From Streptomyces sp. NBS 14/10 (GTDB lineage Bacteria; Actinomycetota; Actinomycetes; Streptomycetales; Streptomycetaceae): a stretch of 16,264 nt of DNA. Below the pieces are notes generated by a model that saw only the letters and a program-made list of their open reading frames with translations, did not search any database and had not been told where the DNA came from. The position numbers and the translations under genes were made by a program. Location: contig NZ_NCSM01000060.1 of assembly GCF_002224125.1 (NCBI RefSeq), forward strand, positions 18,005-34,268, read 5' to 3'. Shown piece after piece: positions 6,614 to 14,556 of the stretch (within the stretch, counting starts at the first letter, position 1; each line of letters starts with the position of its first letter).

Positions 6614-9600
6614 TCAGGCTGCTTCGGTGAAGCCGACAGTGGTCAGATCTTGCTCGCGCAGGGAAGCGAAGTCGACGTCGAGTTTCGGGTCGTACGCGTC
6701 AGGCTGGATGCCGAGCTCGTGCGTGGAGTACTCGCCGAACCGGTTGACGTGCTCGGTCAGGTACGGCGAGATGTGGGCCAGGTCCTCCGGGTCGATCGTC
6801 CAGCCCTCTTCCAGCAGTTGCCGGACGATCTCGGCGATGTCCAGGGCGTTGTGGAAGATCACCGCGTTCGTGAGCAGAGCGTTGAACTTCATCGCCTTCT
6901 CCTGCTCGATGGGGTCGTTGTCGGCGATGACGCCGCGGTTGCCGAAGCCGATCCACTGGGAGAACCGGTTGAACGACTCGACCTTGTTCGTCGCCGCGGT
7001 CACCCGCCGGCGCAGCGGGGCGTCGGTGAGGTAGCGCAGGAGCTGGACGGTGCGGATGACGCGGCCGACCTCGCGGAAGGCGGCGTAGGTGGCGTTCTTC
7101 TTGGAGCCCGAGCGCAGCCGCTTGAGCAGCGTGGAAGAGGAGATCGCGCCCTCGCGTACGGAGACGGCCACGCGCATCAGGTGGCGGAACTGGGACTCGA
7201 TCAGGTCAAAGTCGATTGAGTTCTTGCCCGTCTCGCCGAACAGGGCGTCGATGTGCACGTACTCCGTGGTCTTGCTGGGCCGGTAGAAGGTCATGCCCTT
7301 CCAGTTCCTGATCCTGGGCATCAAGTCGAAGCCCAGCAAGTGGGCAAGAGCAAAGACCGGCTGGGACTGGCCTTGGGTATCCGCGTGCACGGTGGTGGGC
7401 TTCACCTCGGACGTGTTCTTGAGCAGGCCCTCGATGATGTAGACGGCCTCCCACACCCCGCACGGGATGAAGTGCGTGAACAGTGCGATGTAGGTGTCGG
7501 AGATGTGGTGGTAGGCGATCCCGCCCGGCTTGCCGTACCGCACGGACGTCTCGGCCAGCAGGTTGTCCAGGTAGGTGTCCATGTGAGTGCCGTCCGCCGC
7601 CACCGCAGTCCCGTCGCCCCACGCCTGGGAGATGTCGAGACGGGCGTGCGCGTTGACCAGGTCGGCGATCGCCTCGTTCAGCAGCACCAGGGAGAAGTGC
7701 CGGTTCGCCGTGTACGCCAGCTCGTGCCCGCTCACCCCGGGAATGTGGCGGGCGGCCTCGTACGGGCCCATGTTGGTGCCCTTCACGAACGTGGTGATCA
7801 CATACCTGCCGAAGGGATCGGCGAGCTTGGGCTCGTTGCCGGAAGCCGGGCCGAACCGGCGCCACCACTCCACCCAGTACGCGGTCCGGGCCAAGATCCC
7901 CATCAGGGAGCGCTCCGGCATCCGGGCCTTGATCTCCTCCTCCAGCCGCTTCGCCGAAGGCCGCTGCCCCTCCGCCCGGAACGCCTTCAGCGACGGGATG
8001 CCCGTCTCCGGGTCGATGACCAGGCCCTCGTTGTCCGGGTAACCGGCGTCCGCCGCCGCGGCGGCACCTCGAAGCTTGTCCTCCAGCTGCCGGCGGAAGA
8101 ACGCGGCGTCGAACTCGGCTGCCTCGCCTTCCTCGCACAGGCCGACCTCCACCAGGTAGGACGCCAGCTTCCCCTCCACGGCCTCCCAGGCCAGCAACTG
8201 CTGGGACCAGTCCGCGTACTCCTCCGAGCCCACCACGGCCACGTCCCCGGTGCGCAGTTCCTCCGCGAGCGCGGTGAAGACCATCGCCTCGAAGTGCTTG
8301 CGCACGAACTGCCCCGGCCTCGTCTTGTCAACCACGGCCTTCTGCCAGTTCTGCGTGGCGAAGGAGATGTCTACCGCGCGGCCGTCCTCACCCAGGGCGC
8401 TGATGTACTCGCCGCGCGCCGCCTGGTGCCGCTGGGCGTGCGCGAGCGCGTCCAGCACCCGCCCGTCCTCCGAGGTGGCGGTGAACTCCAGCTTCTCGGC
8501 CAGGTCGAACATCACCGCCCGGTCCCGGCCGATCTGCCCATACAGCAGCACCTCCCAGAAGTTGCCGTGATGGGCGGACACCTTCTCGATCTGCTCGTAC
8601 TGCTTGGCGAACCCGCCGAAGCCCTCCACCGCCCTCGTGACCGCGCCGAACCCGCTGGCCTGCACCACCTGGGCCCTGGCCAGCGCGAGGACAGCCGGGG
8701 AGACCTGGCCCTCCAGCCGCCACGCGACCTCGTCGACGGGCGCCGCCTCGTCCAGGCCCTCCAGAGCCGCCCGGACCTCGGCGGTCATGGCCGCAGCCTT
8801 CTCCAGGGCTGCCTGAGCCGGGCCGCCCTCGTCGATGTTCTTGAGCACGGTGCGGTAGTTCCCGATCAGGGCCTCGACGATCTCCCGCTCGGCCAGCCGG
8901 ATCTCCTCCAGCTCGACCTTGGCCTTCTTGATCTTCATCGCCACGCGCTTGCAGAACATCGTCGCCAGGTCGTCGCGGACCCGCATCCGTGCCTTGTGTA
9001 CCAGGCACGCCACCAGTGCGAGGCGCTTGGCGGGCTTGTAGTCCCGCAGCTCCGCCACGTCGGCCGCGTCCGCCTCCCCGGCGAAGTCGGTGATCTTCCC
9101 CGCCGCGATGCCGTCCATCCACACGCCCGTGTCGCCGAGCCCGTCCACCCATTCCAGCCTCTTGGCCAGGTTCTTGAAGTGTGACCAGGTCGGACCCCGA
9201 GCAGGCTTCTTCAGCCGGTTGAATGGCGTCGTGCCGTCGCTCTCGCGCTCCTCCAGCAGCCGCAGCACCCCCGCCCGCTCCGGCGCGCTCATCCGCTCGT
9301 GGATACCCGCGCAGATCGAGGCGTTCACCTCCTTGCGGACGGTCGAGGCCATCGCGTCGAAGGTGGAGAACACCGGCAGCTCCAGCCCGGCCTCCACCAC
9401 CTTCTCCAGTGCGATGTTGATCAGGTCCGCCGGCCGGTTCTTCGATGCGGCCTCCTTGCGGATCGACTCCTCGGCGATCTGCCGGGCCCGGCCCTGGTCG
9501 TAGGCGACACCGACCCGCTGCCGTACCAGACCCCGGTGGTTCTTCATCGTCTTCGCCGCGCGGTACACCGCCAGCGTGCCCTCAGGCAGTTCCACCGCCC

Positions 9601-9829
9601 GCCGCACGAACTCCGCCACCGCCTCCGGGATGTCCTCCACTCTCGGGAAGCACCCCATGCGCTGATACGACTTCAGCGTCAGCAGCAGGGCCAGCAGATG
9701 CTCATCGCTGTCCGTACGGTCGGCGGCCCACTGAAGCTCATCGCGAGTCGGTGAGAAGAACAGATGCAGCTCATGCGCGGTGATCAGCCGCTTGAACCGC
9801 GGATACGCGGTCCGTTCGATCGAGGTCAC
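6614..9829 (-). CDS. tnpA: Tn3-family transposase
   Basis: Predicted 1071-aa transposase for replicative transposition. The N-terminus SIERTAYPRFKR begins the DUF4158-type DNA-binding region that recognises the terminal repeats. The DDE catalytic triad is visible: Asp746 in AVAADGTHMD, Asp817 in VHADTQGQS and Glu951 in TNKVESFNRFSQW, with the usual surroundings (YHHISDTYIAL, GFDLMPRIRNWKG, NALLTNAVIFHNALD). The length is slightly above the usual 1000 or so residues. GTG 9829 is preferred because family members start at this SIERT motif and GGGGTGGG lies just upstream; the frame extends to GTG 9877 with a hydrophobic stretch that is probably not translated. It appears intact. The right terminal repeat lies 83 bases upstream of the start. 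No resolvase of its own is adjacent, so cointegrate resolution may depend on another recombinase. Confidence 0.93.
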   Translation of the reverse strand: MTSIERTAYPRFKRLITAHELHLFFSPTRDELQWAADRTDSDEHLLALLLTLKSYQRMGCFPRVEDIPEAVAEFVRRAVELPEGTLAVYRAAKTMKNHRGLVRQRVGVAYDQGRARQIAEESIRKEAASKNRPADLINIALEKVVEAGLELPVFSTFDAMASTVRKEVNASICAGIHERMSAPERAGVLRLLEERESDGTTPFNRLKKPARGPTWSHFKNLAKRLEWVDGLGDTGVWMDGIAAGKITDFAGEADAADVAELRDYKPAKRLALVACLVHKARMRVRDDLATMFCKRVAMKIKKAKVELEEIRLAEREIVEALIGNYRTVLKNIDEGGPAQAALEKAAAMTAEVRAALEGLDEAAPVDEVAWRLEGQVSPAVLALARAQVVQASGFGAVTRAVEGFGGFAKQYEQIEKVSAHHGNFWEVLLYGQIGRDRAVMFDLAEKLEFTATSEDGRVLDALAHAQRHQAARGEYISALGEDGRAVDISFATQNWQKAVVDKTRPGQFVRKHFEAMVFTALAEELRTGDVAVVGSEEYADWSQQLLAWEAVEGKLASYLVEVGLCEEGEAAEFDAAFFRRQLEDKLRGAAAAADAGYPDNEGLVIDPETGIPSLKAFRAEGQRPSAKRLEEEIKARMPERSLMGILARTAYWVEWWRRFGPASGNEPKLADPFGRYVITTFVKGTNMGPYEAARHIPGVSGHELAYTANRHFSLVLLNEAIADLVNAHARLDISQAWGDGTAVAADGTHMDTYLDNLLAETSVRYGKPGGIAYHHISDTYIALFTHFIPCGVWEAVYIIEGLLKNTSEVKPTTVHADTQGQSQPVFALAHLLGFDLMPRIRNWKGMTFYRPSKTTEYVHIDALFGETGKNSIDFDLIESQFRHLMRVAVSVREGAISSSTLLKRLRSGSKKNATYAAFREVGRVIRTVQLLRYLTDAPLRRRVTAATNKVESFNRFSQWIGFGNRGVIADNDPIEQEKAMKFNALLTNAVIFHNALDIAEIVRQLLEEGWTIDPEDLAHISPYLTEHVNRFGEYSTHELGIQPDAYDPKLDVDFASLREQDLTTVGFTEAA

Positions 9830-9911
9830 AACCCACCCCAGGCCCCAGATGACAGCCAACATCACCACCAACGACACTGAGCCGAACGGGTGACGGGCCG
9901 GGCCCTCACGA

Positions 9912-9960
9912 CTTCAAGATCATCCCATGGCCCCTTTTGGGCTCACCTCGGCGATACCCC
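9912..9960 (-). repeat. Right terminal inverted repeat of the tnpA transposon
   Basis: Read inward from 9960 the end is GGGGTATCGCCGAGG, followed by TGAGCCCAAAAGGGG and on to about 9912. The GGGG start and a length of 38 bp or more fit Tn3-family ends, and it lies upstream of tnpA in the expected place. The bases just outside (TCGAA, 9961-9965) would be the 5-bp target duplication. No inverted partner could be found to the left, so the left end has been lost or lies outside the window. Confidence 0.75.
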
Positions 9961-10025
9961 TCGAAGCCGCCCAGAGCGAGAACCTCGAACTGCGACGCCG
10001 CCTCGGCCCCCGGCACACCACCTGA
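9961..10025 (+). pseudogene. Clipped 3' end of an unknown gene beside the transposon end
   Basis: Directly outside the terminal repeat, one plus-strand frame reads LEAAQSENLELRRRLGPRHTT and stops at TGA 10023-10025, with G/C at nearly every third position and a coiled-coil look. It is probably the last codons of a gene cut off by the transposon insertion or a later rearrangement. It is too short to identify. Confidence 0.4.
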
Positions 10026-10051
10026 CGGCGATCTTCTGCGGAAATCTGGCC

Positions 10052-11131
10052 TCAGTGGGCCGCGACAGCAGTGGTGCGCCAGGCCCGCTCGATCTCGGCG
10101 GTCGGAAATGGTGTCCGCTTGCTCTCGGTGAGCAGACGGCGGGCGAACTCGCCGAAGATCATCGCAGCTCGGGAATGACGGTCGATGATCGCGGCGATCT
10201 CGCGTGGGACGCCATCGGGCCGGTGGCCGACGATCCACTCGCACAGGAACGCCTCGTGTTCCATACCGCCGCGCACGCCATCGGGCAGGTGGTGGCGGAG
10301 CAGATGGCTCACGGTGTGGCAGCGGTCATACACGAGGTGGTCGGAGAGGAACTCCGTCTCGGCCGCTGACAGTTCGAAGCCGGAGCTCAGGGCGAGTCCG
10401 AAGTCCGCGAAGTAGAGCAGCTGGCCGTCGGTCAGGACATTGGCAAAGTGGGCATCAAAGTGGACAAGTCCGTGCGAGCTCATGAAGGCACTCCCCCGCG
10501 CCAGGGCCTCCTCCACCCATGGGTACGGCGAGCCCTCGCTGACCTCCGGCGCGGCGGTCCGGTGATTGTGCAGCCAATCGGCGAGCGTCTGCGGGACGTG
10601 TTCCAGGAAGAGCACCAGGCTGAACGAGGAACGGCCGATGGCGTCCAGCCGCTCACGCACGCCCGATGATCCCTCCCAGTGCGCGACCGCCCCGTCGATG
10701 CCCCCGAATGCGTCGGCGAAACCTTCGGGTGGGGAGTCGGGCAGGATGCGCCAGTGGTACATCAGCGGAAAGCCCTCGTACTCGTTCCCGAGGACCCAAT
10801 TGGTGGTCATGACATGTACGGCCAGCTCCCGCCAGGCCCCGAACCCCGCTGAGCCCACCCCGTACTGGTAGAACATCGGCAGTCCGAAGAGGTTCGCCGT
10901 CGACCGCACATTCTCTGGCCGCAACTCGGTGTCCGTCAGGGGGACCCGCTTGACGAACACCCGCGTGCCATCGATGTCCAGCTCCGCCGACCTGCCGCCG
11001 ATGCCGGACCCGAGGGGGGCGGCGGCAGCCACGACCTCGCCGAGCCGACGGTCACTCAGCAGGGACAGGTGTGTGGCCACGGTCCCATAAGTGGCGAGCC
11101 GCGCGGCATACCGCGGGTCCGGGCTGTGCAT
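10052..11131 (-). CDS. Protein-kinase-like phosphotransferase
   Basis: Predicted 359-aa soluble protein with a protein-kinase/aminoglycoside-phosphotransferase-type fold. A glycine-rich stretch LGSGIGG (40-46) and VFVKR (Lys61, ATP-contacting) lie in the N-lobe. The catalytic loop is HFDAHFAN (His224, Asp226, Asn231) and the metal-binding motif is DFG (243-245). It lacks the activation segment pattern of classical Hanks Ser/Thr kinases, so the substrate could be a protein or a small molecule. ATG 11131 is clearly favoured by GAGGAG six bases upstream; the frame's GTG at 11179 has no such site. No membrane segment or partner domain is visible. It stands alone between the transposon end and a transposase fragment, so it is cargo of unknown role. 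Confidence 0.78.
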   Translation of the reverse strand: MHSPDPRYAARLATYGTVATHLSLLSDRRLGEVVAAAAPLGSGIGGRSAELDIDGTRVFVKRVPLTDTELRPENVRSTANLFGLPMFYQYGVGSAGFGAWRELAVHVMTTNWVLGNEYEGFPLMYHWRILPDSPPEGFADAFGGIDGAVAHWEGSSGVRERLDAIGRSSFSLVLFLEHVPQTLADWLHNHRTAAPEVSEGSPYPWVEEALARGSAFMSSHGLVHFDAHFANVLTDGQLLYFADFGLALSSGFELSAAETEFLSDHLVYDRCHTVSHLLRHHLPDGVRGGMEHEAFLCEWIVGHRPDGVPREIAAIIDRHSRAAMIFGEFARRLLTESKRTPFPTAEIERAWRTTAVAAH

Positions 11132-11355
11132 AGACGACTCCTCGGTGCCCGGAACCAGGGCTTTGGTGATCTCGCGCACGTTGTCGAGCCTATCCGCCAG
11201 GCCTGCCGAAGAAGCAGGTACGCGAAGTCACCCGGAACGCTGGTCCCCGGACGCCGCCTCAGACGATGACGCGCCCCCGGCACCGATCTCTCACGGACGC
11301 GACCGCAAGCGCTCTACCTGCACAAACGACACCCGTTCACCCGTTTGCCCCGGAT

Positions 11356-11586
11356 ACGCTGTGGACCACGAAGTACATCGACGCCGCCGTCTCCCAGCTC
11401 CAGGCCGAGGGCCACGAGATCCGCGACGAGGACATCGCCCGCTTGTCCCCGCTCAAGCACCGCAACCTGAACCTGCTCGGCCGCTACAGCTTCACCGCCT
11501 CCACCCCAGCCGCCGGCGCCCTGCGCCCGCTGCGCGACCCGGAGGCGCAGGAGCTGGACGAGGACGACGACGGTGGGCCGCCATGA
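11356..11586 (+). pseudogene. C-terminal fragment of a Tn3-family transposase
   Basis: The frame reads LWTTKYIDAAVSQLQAEGH, DEDIARLSPLKHRNLNLLGRYSF, ..AAGALRPLRDPEAQELDEDDDG and ends at TGA 11584-11586. This is the far C-terminus of Tn3-family transposases (the ..LSPLxHxxxNLLGRYSF block). All catalytic parts are missing. The open frame starts at 11266 but residues before about 11356 are unrelated. Its last 72 bases recur inverted at 6279-6350. It is not part of the intact transposase, which ends differently. Confidence 0.85.
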
Positions 11587-11633
11587 CCGAGCGGTGAGGC
11601 CGGGACAGCGGGCCCGCACCGGCCATTCAAGGA

Positions 11634-12092
11634 CTATCCGGCGGTCCTGCTCACACGGATCAGGGTCTGCTGGCCATTCGCGACGAGCTTGCGGGCACCG
11701 TCGGCTTGGACGCCGCAGACCTCCAGTTGGCAGACGGTCAGGGTGCGGCCGTGCTTGAGGACGGTGCCGATCGCTTCGAGGTGGTCGCCGGCGGCGGGAG
11801 CGAGCAGGTTGATCTTGTACTCGACGGTGAGGACCTCGGAGCCCTCGTCGAACAGGGTGAGCGCGGCGTACCCACCGGCGCTGTCGGCTATGGCGCTGGT
11901 GGCGCCGGCGTGGACGTAGCCGTGCTGCTGGGTCACCTCGGGGCGGGCCGGGAGCACGATGTGTACCCGGCCGAGGCCGATGTGAGCGAGGCGGGCGCCG
12001 AGGTGGGACATCAGGCCCTGCCGATCGAAGCTGTCCCGGACGCGCTTTTGCACCGCGGGGCTCGCCTGTTCCTGCTGCATCCGGTCTTCCAC
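11634..12092 (-). CDS. PaaI-type hotdog-fold thioesterase
   Basis: Predicted 152-aa acyl-CoA thioesterase of the PaaI/hotdog family, which hydrolyses acyl- or arylacetyl-CoA thioesters. Residues 55-70 (QQHGYVHAGATSAIAD) carry the HG...D pattern of the central helix that holds the catalytic acidic residue, and VEYKINLLAPAAGDHLEA is the usual following strand pair. GTG 12092 (GAAGGAG nine bases upstream) is chosen; ATG 12080 is a near-equal alternative with GGAAG upstream. It is 41 bases downstream of the LysE exporter on the same strand, so the two are probably cotranscribed and under the divergent Lrp regulator. The substrate is unknown. Confidence 0.88.
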   Translation of the reverse strand: MEDRMQQEQASPAVQKRVRDSFDRQGLMSHLGARLAHIGLGRVHIVLPARPEVTQQHGYVHAGATSAIADSAGGYAALTLFDEGSEVLTVEYKINLLAPAAGDHLEAIGTVLKHGRTLTVCQLEVCGVQADGARKLVANGQQTLIRVSRTAG

Positions 12093-12133
12093 CTGCGTGC
12101 TCTCCTTCGGGTCCGTGTCGGGCGGGCGGGGCT

Positions 12134-12751
12134 TCAGCGGGCCAGGCGTTCCACCAGCAGCAGGGCGCCGATGGCGATCATCATGGCACCGCTGATCCGG
12201 GTGACGATCCGGGCGGCCGAGGGCCGGGTGCTCAAGACGGTGCGGGCGAGGACGCCGACGGCGAGGTAGACGACGGTGCACGCGGTCAGGTGCACCGTGC
12301 TGAGCAGCCCGGTCTGCGCGGCCACCGGCCAGCCGGTAGCCGGGTCGATGAACTGCGGGAACAGCGAGAAGTACAGCAGCAGCGCCTTCGGGTTCAGGCC
12401 ACTGATCCCGAACCCCTTCAGCAGGACCTGGAGGCGGGAGGCGTCCGTGCTCTCACCAGCGGCCGCTGGAACGGCCGGGTGGCGCAGGGATCCCCAGCCC
12501 AGCCACAACAGGTAGCCGGCGCCCGCCACCGTCAGGGCGGTGAGCGCGGCCGGGGAGCTCGCCACGATCACCGCCAGGCCCGCGACGGCCACGAGCGCGT
12601 AGGCGGCGTGTCCGGCTATCAGTCCGGTGACGGCCGGGACGACCGAGCGGCCCCGCAGTCCGGCGGAGATCGCATAGGCCCAGTCCGCGCCCGGAGTGAA
12701 GACCAGCAGCAGGTCAACTGCTAGAAAGGCCGCCAGCGTCGTCGTGTCCAT
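12134..12751 (-). CDS. LysE/RhtB-family amino-acid exporter
   Basis: Predicted 205-aa inner-membrane protein with about six membrane segments. Family signs are the N-terminal FTPGADWAYAIS (the PGP/PGA-D motif, residues 18-29), GxxxGH in the second segment (44-48) and GISGLNPKALLLYFSLFPQF (115-134). Members export amino acids or their derivatives using the proton gradient. ATG 12751 has AGAGGGA upstream. It is transcribed away from the Lrp/AsnC gene across a 111-bp gap, the standard arrangement in which the regulator senses an amino acid and induces the exporter. The export substrate cannot be read from the sequence. Confidence 0.92.
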   Translation of the reverse strand: MDTTTLAAFLAVDLLLVFTPGADWAYAISAGLRGRSVVPAVTGLIAGHAAYALVAVAGLAVIVASSPAALTALTVAGAGYLLWLGWGSLRHPAVPAAAGESTDASRLQVLLKGFGISGLNPKALLLYFSLFPQFIDPATGWPVAAQTGLLSTVHLTACTVVYLAVGVLARTVLSTRPSAARIVTRISGAMMIAIGALLLVERLAR

Positions 12752-12862
12752 CGATCATTCCCTCTCGCACGTCTTGCTCTGGAGGGAAGGTTAGGCCGGA
12801 TTTGCCCGAAAATGTTTGCGTCTTTACCTCATGATCGCGGGGTTCGGGGGAGAATCTTCTCC
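12752..12862. promoter_or_regulatory. Divergent promoter/operator region of exporter and Lrp regulator
   Basis: The 111-bp gap between the divergent starts contains the most A/T-rich stretch nearby, with an imperfect dyad CGAAAATGTTTGCG (12807-12820) of the kind bound by Lrp/AsnC proteins. A second dyad with arms GGAGAA and TTCTCC (12849-12862) directly precedes the regulator's ATG and could mediate autoregulation. Both assignments are inferred from position and symmetry. Confidence 0.5.
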
Positions 12863-13315
12863 ATGGACGCCTTGGACCGGAAGATTCTTACCGAGCTACA
12901 GCTCGACGGCCGTCTGACAGTCACCGAGCTGGCCGCTCGCGTGCAGCTCAGCGTCTCGCCCTGCCACCGCAGGCTGCGCGACCTTGAACGCGAGGGCGCG
13001 ATCCGCGGCTACCGGGCCGTGGTCGACCCGGCAGCCGTAGGCCTGAACTTCGAGGCCCTCGTCTTCGCCACGCTGCGCTGGGAGACGCCCGACACCGTCA
13101 CCGCCTTCGAAGAGGCCGTGGCCGCCGTCCCGCACGTGCTCCAGGCGCAGCGCCTGTTCGGCGAGCCCGACTACCTGCTGCGGGTCGCAACCACCGACCT
13201 GGCCTCCTTCCAGGAGCTGTATGACCAGCAGCTCGCCCGGCTCCCCGGCGTCCAGCGCCTGACGTCCACCCTCGTCATGAAGAACGTCGTCCAGGACAGG
13301 CCACTGCCCGAATGA
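12863..13315 (+). CDS. Lrp/AsnC-family transcriptional regulator
   Basis: Predicted 150-aa regulator. The N-terminal helix-turn-helix spans residues about 4-47 (LDRKILTELQLDGRLTVTEL, VQLSVSPCHRRLRDLEREGAI) and the ligand-binding RAM domain about 65-142 (LFGEPDYLLRV is the typical core strand pair). ATG 12863 is at the usual start for this family with GGGGGAG upstream; the frame extends to 12812 without family match. It is divergent from the LysE exporter and probably controls it and the thioesterase in response to an amino acid, and likely itself. Length and domains are complete. Confidence 0.93.
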   Translation: MDALDRKILTELQLDGRLTVTELAARVQLSVSPCHRRLRDLEREGAIRGYRAVVDPAAVGLNFEALVFATLRWETPDTVTAFEEAVAAVPHVLQAQRLFGEPDYLLRVATTDLASFQELYDQQLARLPGVQRLTSTLVMKNVVQDRPLPE

Positions 13316-13338
13316 GCCGCGCCCGGCCCCAGGCCGCC

Positions 13339-13463
13339 TGTCATCAAACGATCGTTTGCCGACAGGCAGCCCGAGCGTCCAATGAACCCGTGCAATCCGG
13401 GGCTTCGAGGCGGCGCGAATCCAACCAGATCCGATGGTGATTGCTGACAGGGTTTGACGACAG
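13339..13463 (+). other. res-like site upstream of serine recombinase (copy B)
   Basis: A 26-bp near-palindrome at 13339-13364 (arms TGTCATCAAACG and CGTTTGCCGACA, centre AT) looks like crossover subsite I of a Tn3-family res. About 105 bp downstream, GTTTGACGACA (13452-13462) repeats one half-site just before the recombinase start. The overall span of about 125 bp and its place directly upstream of the recombinase fit a res region at which the enzyme would also repress its own promoter. The middle subsite is not clear. An inverted partial copy lies at 2233-2297. Confidence 0.6.
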
Positions 13464-13498
13464 ATAGGGTCCGATCCTCCGTACGGAAGGGGCCCCCG

Positions 13499-14425
13499 GT
13501 GGCAAACCTGGTCTACAAGCGGGTCTCGACCGACCAGCAGTCCACCGCCCGGCAAGACCTCGTCCTGGAGGAGGCCGGGATCGAGGACCCGGTCGTCTTC
13601 GAGGAAGACCCGGGCACCTCCAGCCGCCTCCACCCCCTCCAGCGCCCGAAGTTCCGCGAACTGCTCACCTACGCGCGGCCGGGCGACACCGTGCACATCT
13701 CCGAGATGTTCCGCCTCGTACGCGGCAACCAGCACATCCTCGACGTCCTCGACGTCCTCCACCGCGACCGCCTCGCCCTGCGCATCCACGACGGCGCCTT
13801 CTCCGCCATGGACCTCACCGCCCGCCACCCCCGCACAGGCGAGCTGCTGTCCACCGTGAAGTTCATGGTGCAGACCCTCGCCGCCGCCGGCGAACTCCAG
13901 CGCGACCTCCAGCGCGAGCTGACCTACGACGGACTGCGCGCCGCCGAAGCCAAGGGCAGCAAGGGCGGCCGCCGCCCCGCCGTGGCGGCCGCGAAGACCG
14001 ACGACGTACGCACCGCGTACCTCGAAGGGCGGTCCATCGCCGCTCTCGCCCGCGACCACCACGTCAGCCGCGGCGCCATCCGTACCGCCGTCGCCGACCT
14101 CCTGCCCGAGCGCACCGCCATCGACGAGGGCTCCCCGGCGCCGGAGCTGCCGGTCACCCTCGACATGCCGGGCAAGGTCGCCGACTTCCTCCGCGCAGCC
14201 GAGCTGGCTGACGTAGAGCGGGCCGCGCTCGACCAGGGCGTGACCGTACGGCGCGGCCAGGGCTACACCCTGCGCGTCAGCGCCGTGCCGGCGGTCCACC
14301 GCCAGCTCCTCGCCCGATGCCAGCCGCTCGACGGTGGCCAGGGCATCCCCGCGGTCCCGGCCCAGCGCAAGGCCCGCCGCGAGTACGAGAGCCGCGTCAG
14401 TGCCCTCACACCGGCCGGACCATGA
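13499..14425 (+). CDS. Serine recombinase with C-terminal extension
   Basis: Predicted 308-aa resolvase/invertase-type recombinase. The catalytic core has LVYKRVSTDQQS (nucleophile Ser10), the arginine motif EMFRLVRG (Arg72, Arg75) and the E-helix region (about 120-150), followed by GSKGGRRP and a helix-turn-helix (about 168-200, AALARDHHVSRGAIRTAV). About 105 more residues follow, ending PAVHRQLLARCQPL...AQRKARREYESRVSAL. This tail is beyond a normal resolvase and is of unknown role; a copy of it survives at 15549-15707. GTG 13499 was chosen for AAGGGG seven or so bases upstream; the TTG at 13454 lies inside the res half-site. It is probably the enzyme acting on the res-like region just upstream. 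Confidence 0.9.
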   Translation: MANLVYKRVSTDQQSTARQDLVLEEAGIEDPVVFEEDPGTSSRLHPLQRPKFRELLTYARPGDTVHISEMFRLVRGNQHILDVLDVLHRDRLALRIHDGAFSAMDLTARHPRTGELLSTVKFMVQTLAAAGELQRDLQRELTYDGLRAAEAKGSKGGRRPAVAAAKTDDVRTAYLEGRSIAALARDHHVSRGAIRTAVADLLPERTAIDEGSPAPELPVTLDMPGKVADFLRAAELADVERAALDQGVTVRRGQGYTLRVSAVPAVHRQLLARCQPLDGGQGIPAVPAQRKARREYESRVSALTPAGP

Positions 14426-14469
14426 TCACCGGCTTGGCGTTAACCGCTGTACCGGTGTTCCCCGAGACC
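14421..14469 (+). repeat. Direct repeat flanking the 14557 gene (left copy)
   Basis: CATGATC at 14421-14427, then a 28-bp core at 14442-14469 (AACCGCTGTACCG.. to ..TTCCCCGAGACCG), matching 15523-15550 with two differences. The left copy overlaps the stop of the intact recombinase; the right copy immediately precedes a recombinase fragment. Only the cargo gene and non-coding DNA lie between. Confidence 0.6.
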
Positions 14470-14556
14470 GGATTCCTGAGCTGCGATTCGCCGGTCATTC
14501 AACTTTGCTGCGCAATAGGCTTGTTGGGGCCATCGAGGAGTCTGAGGGGGACAGGT

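Noticed and set aside
6353..7219. 288-aa plus-strand open frame
   Set aside because: It overlaps the tnpA 3' end and the small amber-broken gene in antisense; Val/Leu/Gly-rich without recognisable features.
7253..9184. 643-aa plus-strand open frame opposite tnpA
   Set aside because: Low-complexity His/Leu/Arg composition and no motifs; a by-product of high GC opposite the DDE transposase.
9890..10369. 159-aa plus-strand open frame over the transposon end and kinase 3' region
   Set aside because: It crosses the terminal repeat and is antisense to the kinase-like gene; only the short tail at 9961-10025 in another frame looks genuine.
13324..13336. CGGCC/GGCCG mini-hairpin after the Lrp gene
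   Set aside because: Five base pairs in GC-rich DNA is expected by chance; not called as a terminator.
12896..14299. 467-aa minus-strand open frame
   Set aside because: It runs antisense across the Lrp regulator, the res region and the recombinase, all of which are better supported.
14317..14556. Extension of the 14557 membrane protein upstream into the recombinase gene
   Set aside because: The added residues overlap the recombinase out of frame, and GAGGGGG precedes ATG 14557.
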